This document shows positions 1 through 7,100 of a stretch of DNA of 14,817 nt, piece by piece. Every line of letters starts with the position of its first letter. Position 1 is the first letter of the stretch. Origin of the DNA: Chrysochromulina tobinii (taxonomy: Eukaryota > Haptophyta > Prymnesiales > Chrysochromulinaceae); assembly GCA_001275005.1 (NCBI GenBank), contig JWZX01002675.1, forward strand, positions 1 through 14,817, given 5' to 3'. Below the pieces are notes generated by a model. It was given only the letters and a program-made list of their open reading frames with translations, was not told the DNA's origin and did no database searches. The translations under genes and the position numbers were made by a program.

Positions 1-713
1 GCACCCCGGAGTCGCACCCGCCGACCATCTCGAAAGCCTACATGTTCCTCATGTGGTTCTCGGGCCTGCGCGGCGGCGTCGCCTTCGCGCTGTCCGCGGT
101 CTCCTTCGCTTCTAAGGATTTCCCCACAACGTGCGGTGGCCTCATCGAGGAGCTCAAGCTCGACCGCCCCGAGTGCCAGGACTCGTCGGTAAGCGACTCG
201 CTCGCCATCATGCAGACGACGTTCTTGATCGCCGCCTTCACCATCTTCGTCTTCGGAGGTGCGATCCACGACGTGTGCGTCCACTTCGGTGTCCTCTCCG
301 ACGAGGAGTTTGCCGCGGACCTGAGGCGCAAGGAGGAGGAGGCTGCGAAGTTGGAAGGAGACACCATGCACAACAGCTTCCTGCTTCCCTTCCTCACGTA
401 CCACATTGAAGAGACCTCGGAGCTGCGCTCGCACGAGGCCGTCATCCCGCACGAGGCTGTCAACCAGCACGAGCACACCGACGTACCTAAAGCACATTAC
501 GCGAAAGCAGCTATGTCGATCATGGACAAATTAGACGAGATGCGCCTGGCCATGCCGAACCTCACCTCGGCCGAGCTTAAGAAACTGCTCAAAGATGCGC
601 GTGGCGACTACATGAAGGCAATTGAAAGCGGCAAGTCGCCTCCGAAGCTCTCAGCGACACTTCCGAAGCCAGCGTCGAAACCGTCGCCGCAAACGCGTGG
701 GGCTCTACTCTAA
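1..713 (+). CDS. Na+/H+ exchanger (CPA1/NHE family), 3' part only
   Basis: The reading frame is open from base 3, before the first visible Met at 42, to the TAA at 711-713, so the 5' part lies outside the window. Visible near the start is SGLRGGVAFAL, the signature of a late membrane segment in NHE/NHX exchangers (usually SGLRGAxAFAL). About 45 residues on, a second hydrophobic stretch contains TTFLIAAFTIFVFGG, which matches the last membrane helix of the family. A roughly 140-residue hydrophilic tail follows, rich in Lys, Glu and His, and is presumably cytosolic. Family members exchange Na+ or K+ for H+ across plasma or endosomal membranes, and the signature looks closest to the animal NHE6/7/9 and plant NHX5/6 endosomal type. 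The loop between the two membrane segments is long and holds two Cys (residues 31 and 45 from the visible Met). The family call is firm. The subtype is an inference from a fragment. Confidence 0.88.
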   Translation, partial: TPESHPPTISKAYMFLMWFSGLRGGVAFALSAVSFASKDFPTTCGGLIEELKLDRPECQDSSVSDSLAIMQTTFLIAAFTIFVFGGAIHDVCVHFGVLSDEEFAADLRRKEEEAAKLEGDTMHNSFLLPFLTYHIEETSELRSHEAVIPHEAVNQHEHTDVPKAHYAKAAMSIMDKLDEMRLAMPNLTSAELKKLLKDARGDYMKAIESGKSPPKLSATLPKPASKPSPQTRGALL

Positions 714-1265
714 AGCCGTATTCGACGGAGGGAGGTGATGGCCTTGCTACATGTGAACAACCTAGACGTGCAACGAAATCTGAGCGATACCTGTGTCAAA
801 GGGGCTTCATTACGCGCGGCGTCACTCGAGTCGCCACCCGAACAATGAAACCCGGGGAGGTGGTATCTAACCCCAAACCCGGGTGCAGGGGGCCTGTGCG
901 GTCTGTGGCGCGCTCAGTGGCGCGCCGGGGGCCCCGGCGGCGGGGCTCGGCTTGCCTTGCGTTGCGGATCCGAGCTGTTCGCATCAGACATATTAACGAT
1001 ACATCGATTAAAAACCGCCGCTGCACAGTTCTGCACAGGTACCGGTCGCACCCGACCCCGCCGCCCGCCGAGGCGCGCCGTACCGCGTACGTTTCACACC
1101 GGCACGGACTCACACCCGCCGAGCGCCGACTCGCCCGGCGGGGGCCCGCCGGCCGGGCCCGCTCGCCCGCGGGAGCCGGACCGTCGGTACCGTACCGCGC
1201 GCGTCTCGCGGTCTCGCTCTCCCCGAGCGGGTCTATACCCAGGCTACCCCGGCTTGCCAGCTCTC

Positions 1266-1291
1266 CACTATAGTGCAGAAAACTAGCACTA
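1266..1291. repeat. Palindrome CACTATAGTG plus nearby inverted copy
   Basis: CACTATAGTG at 1266-1275 is a perfect 10-bp palindrome. Its right half, TAGTGC (1271-1276), can also pair with GCACTA (1286-1291) across a 9-nt loop. It lies about 110-135 bp downstream of the stop codon of the minus-strand hypothetical gene, so it could be a 3' UTR structure. It may equally be chance. Confidence 0.3.
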
Positions 1292-1335
1292 CCAATTTGC
1301 TCAGACGAGCAGAGCCAACGGCTCATTTCCAAGCC

Positions 1336-1369
1336 GGGCTCTCAGTCGCGCTCCCCTGGCCGAGAGCCC
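1336..1369. repeat. 8-bp inverted repeat, possible 3' UTR hairpin
   Basis: GGGCTCTC (1336-1343) and GAGAGCCC (1362-1369) are perfect reverse complements with an 18-nt loop. On the minus strand the hairpin lies 31-64 bp after the TAA of the 1400-2803 gene. No run of T follows and the host is eukaryotic, so this is not called as a terminator. Confidence 0.35.
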
Positions 1370-1399
1370 AAGCGTGCGCGCTCGAGGGCCTGCCTTACG

Positions 1400-2803
1400 T
1401 TACTGTGGTAGGGGACTGGGCATGGGACTGGATGAACGAGACGCTGCACCAGTGGGTGCAGTGGGCAAAGTCTTCACACTCGGACGGCGGCCAGGGCTCA
1501 ACTGAGGCGACTGCTTCTGCGGAGTGGCGTATTCTAGTTGCAGCCGCCGAAACAAAACAGCGCCTTCAGAGCCTTCAGGCAGCCCAAGGCAGTCGGCCGC
1601 AGCCCGCATGAGCGGCATGATGAGCTCCTGCCTGTGTTTCTCCGAGAGCTTGTCATCGGGATCGACGAAGAGAGGCCCCACCTTTTGAAACAGAGCTTCG
1701 AGGTAGTCGAAGGTCAGTGGCTCAGAGCTCTTTTTCTCGACAAGAGTCCGCAGGCACTCGAAGAAAGCACTGCCTATCTCCACTTGGGCTCGTTGTTGCT
1801 CGACCGAGAAGTTCGGTGGCGGTGGCTTGCGCTGTTCCCATTGCTCGAGCACCGTCTGCCATAGAACGAGTCGCCCCCCATCATCGGACGAGAACGTGTC
1901 TGCTGCCGTATGCCAGAAAGAGGTCCGCCCGTGCAGCAGCGCTGACATCGTCGACTTGCCGGCGGCACTCGAGTCGGGCGCCGGCAGCCCGATCTTGGCG
2001 AGGGAGCCGCTAGTACGGAGTGGCACGAGCTTGCCGGCCGATCCTTGTGATCCTAGTGTCTTGACTCCGCGCTCGATGGCAGGCGCGTGGGCTGAGGCCT
2101 CGGCACCGCGTCGTGTGTGGAAGCGGGGCTCCCGACGCTGGAGGACCAGTGGGCCGATGGCGCTCTCCGCATGCCGCAGTGCGTAGATGGACGCTCGAAC
2201 CCGCTGCCGCTCCTCGAGCGCCTCTTGCAGGCTGAGCCTTGTTTGCCGCTGCACGCTCTTGAACCCAATCGTCGCTCGCATATTGAGTGGTAGCTTAGGA
2301 AGCACGGTGCGCATGGGTAGGGGCGGCGGCGGGGAATGCAAATCGGTGTTGCCATCGTCGTCTGAGCCGTCCTCGCGTTCTATACGTTGTGCGGTCGGTG
2401 GCGGCGAAGGGATGAAGGCGGGCGCGTAGCGGATGCGGATGTGCAGCAGCGGGTCGCTCTTCGAACCCGCAAGAGTGTGTGCTGAGGTGTGGCCCGCCTG
2501 GCAAGAGAGGACTCTCTGCTGCGATGATTTCAGAAGTTCTCGCGGGAAACGCTGCGGATGCAGCCCGAGGCCAAGTCCAAGCCCGCGATGCAACGTCGGC
2601 GGGAACGGAAGCTGCTGCTGCTGCCGCTGCTTGATGTTCTGTGGCGATGGCGCCACTGCAGACGCTGCAGCCGGCACAGGCGCCACAGGCGGCATGGGCT
2701 TCCGGCCGAGCTGCAGCATGACCTCGCCGTGGGTGTGAAAGGGCTCGCCAAACGGGCTCCAGACGCCGCACATCTTGAGGTACCTTCTTTCGGCTTTCCC
2801 CAT
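1400..2803 (-). CDS. Hypothetical protein, 467 aa, family not recognised
   Basis: The frame runs from ATG (2803-2801) to TAA (1402-1400) with the GC-rich third positions of the neighbouring genes, which supports real coding. I recognise no family. The first ~300 residues are low-complexity: Pro/Ala stretches, a QQQQ run near residue 60, a GLGLGLGL repeat near 75-85, and an acidic then poly-Pro patch near 145-165. Residues ~305-424 look folded and helical, with regularly spaced Leu, Trp and Phe (for example LWQTVLEQWEQ and FFECLRTLVEKK). The last ~40 residues are Ser/Pro-rich and basic. AAGKST near residue 280 recalls a P-loop, but the first Gly of GxxxxGK[ST] is missing. There is no signal peptide or membrane segment. 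The start is the first ATG of the frame, and another in-frame Met lies ten codons on. A hidden in-frame intron is possible. It is divergent from the cyclophilin gene at 3077, sharing a 273-bp upstream region. Confidence 0.6.
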   Translation of the reverse strand: MGKAERRYLKMCGVWSPFGEPFHTHGEVMLQLGRKPMPPVAPVPAAASAVAPSPQNIKQRQQQQLPFPPTLHRGLGLGLGLHPQRFPRELLKSSQQRVLSCQAGHTSAHTLAGSKSDPLLHIRIRYAPAFIPSPPPTAQRIEREDGSDDDGNTDLHSPPPPLPMRTVLPKLPLNMRATIGFKSVQRQTRLSLQEALEERQRVRASIYALRHAESAIGPLVLQRREPRFHTRRGAEASAHAPAIERGVKTLGSQGSAGKLVPLRTSGSLAKIGLPAPDSSAAGKSTMSALLHGRTSFWHTAADTFSSDDGGRLVLWQTVLEQWEQRKPPPPNFSVEQQRAQVEIGSAFFECLRTLVEKKSSEPLTFDYLEALFQKVGPLFVDPDDKLSEKHRQELIMPLMRAAADCLGLPEGSEGAVLFRRLQLEYATPQKQSPQLSPGRRPSVKTLPTAPTGAASRSSSPMPSPLPQ

Positions 2804-3076
2804 GATTTTGGATTAACCCGCGACCGCCTCGTTGACCAGAGGTGGGACCCAAGCTCACGAAACCCACCTCAACACACGATCGTTCAGCGCGTTCGACGGT
2901 TGAAGTACAGAGGATGCCAGCTGAGACGGGTCGAGAGAGGACCCCATGAAACGACAAGTTTTAGAGGTACCAAAGCAATCAGAGCCGTGGAAGCCATCAT
3001 CCCGCACGGAGCCCTCACCCAAACCGTCACAAACATGGTGTGAATGTTCACACTATGAAAGGTCCTTTGGGTGAAC
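2804..3076. promoter_or_regulatory. Divergent promoter region between hypothetical gene and PPIL3
   Basis: These 273 bp lie between two head-to-head start codons (2803 on minus, 3077 on plus), so they must hold both promoters and both 5' UTRs. I see no clear TATA box. Close to the PPIL3 start are a minimal upstream ORF (ATG GTG TGA, 3035-3043) and a second upstream ATG at 3055 in another frame. There is also a set of dyads, listed separately. The transcription start is unknown, so whether these upstream ATGs are transcribed cannot be told from the sequence. Confidence 0.55.
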
Positions 3077-3078
3077 AT
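3038..3078 (+). repeat. Overlapping dyads across the PPIL3 start codon
   Basis: GTGTGAA (3038-3044) and TTCACAC (3047-3053) are perfect inverted arms around a 2-nt centre. ATGTTCAC (3044-3051) is also the exact reverse complement of GTGAACAT (3071-3078), whose last two bases are the first two of the PPIL3 ATG. Within that loop, AAAGG and CCTTT (3058-3068) form a further dyad. If transcribed, the 8-bp stem would cover the start codon. If not, these could be binding sites for a dimeric factor. Confidence 0.4.
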
Positions 3079-3718
3079 GTCTGTCACGCTGCATACAAAC
3101 CATGGCGACGTGAAGCTCGAGATCTTCTGCGATAGCGTGCCTCGCACCGCCTTCAACTTCCTCGCCCTCGCGGCATCCGGCTATTACGACGGCACGCTAT
3201 TCCACCGCAACGTGCGAGGCTTTATGGTGCAGGGCGGCGACCCGACAGGCACGGGCAAGGGTGGCGAATCAATCTGGGGTGGCAAATTCCCGGACGAGAT
3301 ACGCGCAGAGCTCACGCACTCGTCGCGTGGCATGCTCTCGATGGCGAATTCCGGCCCAGGCACCAATGCCGCTCAATTTTTCATCACCTATGCGAAGCAT
3401 CCACACCTAGACAACAGTCAGTGCCCGAGCTGCACTGCGCAGTGTCTGATGCCCGCTGCTGCTGCTCCCACTGCTGCTTCCCCAAAACCACACATACGCA
3501 TACTGATAAGCGTGCTGCCCTGCGCAGATTACACTGTCTTTGGGAAGGTGATCGACGGATGGGAGGCGCTTTCTTCCATCGAACGGACACCGTGCAATGA
3601 GAAGAACCGGCCGCTGAACGACGTGCGCATCGAGAACTTGACGATCCATGCTAATCCATTGGCCGATCAGATGATCATATTCCCTACGGCAACTGGTGCA
3701 CCCGACATTCAATTGTAA
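3077..3718 (+). CDS. PPIL3: Cyclophilin-type peptidyl-prolyl isomerase, PPIL3-like (one intron)
   Basis: Cyclophilins isomerise Xaa-Pro peptide bonds, and PPIL3 is known as a spliceosome-associated single-domain member. The protein starts MSVTLHT at ATG 3077, matching the N-terminus of human PPIL3. An upstream in-frame GTG at 3071 is not needed. Visible family blocks are NFLALAASGYYDG, FHRN-x2-GFMVQGGDPTGTG, SIWGGKF, MANSGPGTNAAQFFIT, YTVFGKVIDGWEAL and RPLNDVRIENLTIHANP. The catalytic Arg (in HRN) and the Phe-Met-x-Gln pocket are present. The cyclophilin A Trp121 position is His (HPHLD), as in human PPIL3, which suggests weak cyclosporin binding. The unspliced frame is 213 codons. Removing the 111-nt intron at 3417-3527 joins HLDN to NYTVFGK and gives 176 residues, against about 161 in human. 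The extra residues are a short hydrophobic C-terminal tail. It shares an upstream region with the 1400-2803 gene and converges on the FHA gene. Confidence 0.93.
   Translation: MSVTLHTNHGDVKLEIFCDSVPRTAFNFLALAASGYYDGTLFHRNVRGFMVQGGDPTGTGKGGESIWGGKFPDEIRAELTHSSRGMLSMANSGPGTNAAQFFITYAKHPHLDNSQCPSCTAQCLMPAAAAPTAASPKPHIRILISVLPCADYTVFGKVIDGWEALSSIERTPCNEKNRPLNDVRIENLTIHANPLADQMIIFPTATGAPDIQL
3417..3527 (+). other. GT-AG intron (111 nt, phase 1) in PPIL3-like gene
   Basis: Without splicing, the protein has a 37-residue insert (CPSCTAQCLMPAAAAP... type) exactly where cyclophilins run from HLD directly into YTVFGK. The donor GTCAGT at 3417 and acceptor GCGCAG ending at 3527 restore the family sequence. 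A branch-point-like CTGAT (A at 3506) lies 21 nt before the acceptor, after a pyrimidine-rich CTGCTGCTGCTCCC tract. The intron is a multiple of three with no in-frame stop. It contains a perfect 12-bp palindrome, CACTGCGCAGTG (3433-3444), whose GCGCAG is an alternative acceptor-like site. Confidence 0.9.
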
Positions 3719-4125
3719 TACTATTGTAGTGCCTTCAAAAGAGAGTGACGGAGAGACGAGAGAAGTTGGTGGCGTTGCGTTGTGCGGTTGCCCCGGTTCG
3801 CGTCGACTGCAGCGTCGATGTCGGGGTGTGCCGTTACGGCTGAAGTATCTTCCGGCTAGTTCGACGCTCGGTTTCAGGTTAATTTTCAGAAGCGTGGTGC
3901 GACCGCGTCACCGTTGAACCACAGACTCTGATCTCACGGGCGACGGAGCACCAGCAGGGTCCTCGCGGCCCACACGCGGCGCCCGCCACACCGGACCGAC
4001 CGCGCCTCGGGACCGCGGAGAGCGCAGGCGCGCCGGAGGGTCACAGAGGACCACCACGGGCGCCAGCACCTGCACCACACTGAGCGCGGGCCCCAAACAT
4101 GGCGAACACGCCACTCTGCGCGGCG
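3719..4125. other. Convergent intergenic region between PPIL3 and FHA genes
   Basis: These 407 bp separate two 3' ends (PPIL3 on plus, FHA protein on minus). Short open frames here, such as a 73-codon minus frame from 4129, start only with GTG and have Arg/Pro-rich translations, so I do not call genes. No AATAAA is seen on either strand. The right half (3940-4080) is very GC-rich. I see no RNA gene or mobile element. Confidence 0.7.
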
Positions 4126-7100
4126 TCACGCATCACTTCCCACTGGACTCACGCTATCACTTTCTTCATCGTCAAGCTTATCACTCGACTCATGATCATG
4201 GTCAGCATTGTCATCCTCTTCCTCCTCTTCGTTATCCTCTTCGGAGTGTTCGGCAGCCGCTGGCTTCACTGCAGTGGACGGCGGCGTGAACGGCCACCAT
4301 TTGCCATCAATCGACTTGGCACGAACACGAAAACGATAAAGGCACGATGGAGAAAGATTGTTCTTGGTGGCTGAGGTAGCTTTCAGGGACTTGCTGCCCT
4401 CGGTGGAGCACCAGATCGAGGATCCAGGCCCACTGCCGTCCGTGGGCTCGGAGCGCCACTGCAGCTCGTACATGCTTGGTTGCAGCTTCAGCTTGCCATC
4501 GCCAGCTGCAGGCTTGATCACCACCCACTCGAGAGTGATGCTGCCTACCCCCGTCTCCACGAGAACAATCTGCAACCCCGAAGGGTCGCCGTAACTCGCA
4601 CCCTCCGCAACTGTCGCCTCTGATGGCCCTGCATTCGTCCCCGTTGCCACCTGAGTTGCAACCGCCTTGTCCACCGCCTCGGCAACCTGGCGTCGCAGCT
4701 CTTCTTCATGCTGCTCGCGCTGCGCCCTGAGCGCCGCCCTGAGCTCGCGCGCCTCGTGATCCCTGACCGAATCAAGCTTGCTTCTCTCTTCAAGCTGGCG
4801 CTGCAGGTCGAGCACTGCCGATGCGATCGCATTCTTGGAGTGCTTGGCCATCAGCTCGGCCATGCTCGATGTGTGACTTGCCTGCGCCGCCAGCAGGGCG
4901 TCGGCCACTGCCGTCTCCTTCTGCTTCTCCTCAAAACATTCTGCCAACAGCGTCGCGAGCTGGCGAGTGAGTGCTAGCTCCTGCAGCATGACCGCCTCTG
5001 GCGCGACTTGCACCGGCTTGCCCTCGAGGGCGTCGAGGTCTGCCATGATAGCTTTTGCCTTGCGTAGCTCTGTCACATCGGTGGTCGTTTCGAGGGCAAC
5101 GGGCACGCCTTGCGGTCCGCCAGGGAGGTACATCAGTGGCAGGCGGGCACGGCTGCTGCAAGCGGCTCCGCCCTTAGCTACCGCAGTGATCGTCTCGAGC
5201 ACTGGCGCGAGGGCCGCTGCCAGCCCCGCATGCTCATTGGAGCCAGAGTCGGAGTCCGCTGTCCCTTCGGCATGTAACCCGGCATGCGCGAGCAGTGCTC
5301 GCGCTACCAGAGGCGCCACCTCGACGGCTGTGGCGGCGGAGCCCAAGTCCAACTTGCCCAGGGACACTGTCATACCGTCAGGCAACGAGACGAAGATCTT
5401 CGGGCCGCGAGCGGCGCTCGTCCCCTTCATTGCCGAGTCATGGCCACGCTGTTGCGAGTACTTTGCTATCGCGTCCGTGAAAGCGTCCTCGCGGATGGCC
5501 GCACCTCTCTCCGGGGCGGCGGCCGTCGCTTGGAAAGCCACGCCCTCAGCTCTCGCGTCCTGCACCGCAAATAGAAGCTCGATGCGTGCCTCAGCCTTCG
5601 CCTCGGCTACCGCGCGCAGCGTGTTGGCCTCTGCCTCGAGGCGGAAACTTGCGACGGCAGCCTCGAAGGCCACGCGATTTGCGCGCTGGCCGTCGGCCGA
5701 TAAGAGCGACTGTAGCTCCTCCTCGTGCTTCTTGGCGGCGAGGCATGTCGCATTGGAGACGGCCTCGGCGACGGCCTGCCTCTGCGCTTCCTCGGCCTCC
5801 TTGGCTTGCAGTCGCGCCCTCTGTGTCTCGCGCTCCGCATGCTCTGCGAGTGCTGCGCTCACGGCAGCGCTCAAGGCGGTGCTCACGGCGGTGCTCACGG
5901 CGGCCTCGTGCTCGAGTCGCACCTTGTGAGCGCACATCGCGCGCTCCTCCTCCTCCGCACGTCGCACCTCCTCCTCCGCACGTCGCTCGAGTTCGAGCGC
6001 GCGCTTGTGGCACTCACGCTGCTCGTTGAGGGCGAGCTCGACCGCGCACTCCACCTGCCGACGCGTCTCCACCTCGGCAGCAGCCAGGCAGGCCACCCGG
6101 TCGGCCGCTGCCTCGCGCTCTTTCGATTCGATCAAGGCTGCCGCATCGCCAGCGGCTTGCTCGCGCACCGCGGTCACCGCTGCTAGGAGCCTCAGCGTAG
6201 CCTTTTGCTCGGCCTCCGCGAGGGCCGCCTCGGCTTTGGTGGTGACTGTAGCGACAGCGCTGTCGATGAGCGCTTTCTGGTCCTTCAATGCCTGCGTGCG
6301 GGCATCCTGGACTGCCTGAAGCCGCACCATCTCCGCCTGCCTATTCGCTTCGCGAATTGCTTCCTTAACTGCTAGATCAAACTCGGCCTCGCTGATGTTC
6401 CAGCGATGTACTTCACATGGCGCGTCAGCGCCGTTCTGGCGGATTGAGGCGGCGGAATGAGTGGCCTGTGGTCGCAGCGCCTGGGGGTCCATGCCCTGCA
6501 TCGACTGGCGGAGCGCATATGCCCTCGTGCCGTCGACGCTGACGTCGATGCGTGAGGACGGAATAACGACGGGGCCAGAGCCAGGCAACCTGGCCCTGAC
6601 GCTCATCGCCTCTTCGCCCGAGCGAGGTGCGTCGCCGTGCTCACCGTCACTCGGTGCTTGAGCGAACCGAAGCGTCGCGTGCTCCCTTCCGTCGCCTCCT
6701 CGTGGTGCTGGCACAATCATCTCGCCACCGCCACTTCCGAGCTCATGAAGGAGCTGATGAGGGGGCCGCGTTGTCGACCGCGTTGCAGTTGGTTTCTCCG
6801 CATCCACGTCACTGCAGATGTGTCGCGGGCTCGCAATTGGCCCGGCAGCTCGTCTTATTTCCACCTTGGTTGCGTTGCCGTCTTGCTGTGCAGGCACTTG
6901 TGTAACTTGTGCAGGCACGACTGCGGGGGGCCGAGCAATCCCCAAAGATGGCTTCCGAATGACCGCGGCAGCGAGCTTCTGTTTAACCTTCTGTCGACAT
7001 ATGGTAGCTAGGTTCTTGGCAGGCTCGATGGCGGGCACGTTGTCCTCCTCCTCTTCCTCTTCCTCCTCCTCCTCCTCGCCCTCGTCCTCCTCCTCCTCGC

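Larger units (their letters stand above)
714..1399. other. Convergent intergenic region, GC-rich, no gene seen
   Basis: This stretch separates the 3' ends of the exchanger gene (+) and the hypothetical gene (-), so it should hold both 3' UTRs and polyadenylation sites. Its open frames translate to Arg/Pro/Ala-rich sequence typical of random GC-rich DNA, and none resembles a known protein. I see no tRNA A and B boxes and no AATAAA. Between about 850 and 1220 the DNA is extremely GC-rich and contains perfect short dyads at 923-939 (8-bp arms, 1-nt centre) and 1135-1152 (8-bp arms, 2-nt centre). The nonamer AAACCCGGG occurs twice near 846-886. Confidence 0.7.

Noticed and set aside
796-1332. 178-codon minus-strand open frame in the intergenic gap
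   Set aside because: Arg/Pro/Ala-rich translation of extremely GC-rich DNA. An overlapping plus-strand frame is equally open, and there is no recognisable motif.
1930-1990. P-loop-like AAGKST in the 467-aa protein
   Set aside because: The residue four positions before Gly-Lys-Ser is Asp instead of Gly, and no Walker B or other NTPase motif is evident.
3071-3076. Upstream GTG start for PPIL3
   Set aside because: The ATG at 3077 gives MSVTLHT, exactly the PPIL3 N-terminus. A GTG start is not expected in a eukaryotic nuclear gene.
3908-4129. 73-codon minus-strand frame following the FHA gene stop
   Set aside because: It begins with GTG overlapping the FHA stop region and has no family resemblance. 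Stop-codon readthrough or a C-terminal exon is not supported.
4967-5929. 320-codon plus-strand open frame, Ser/Ala-rich
   Set aside because: A shadow of the Ala/Glu-rich coiled coil of the FHA gene in the opposite frame, with no independent coding evidence.
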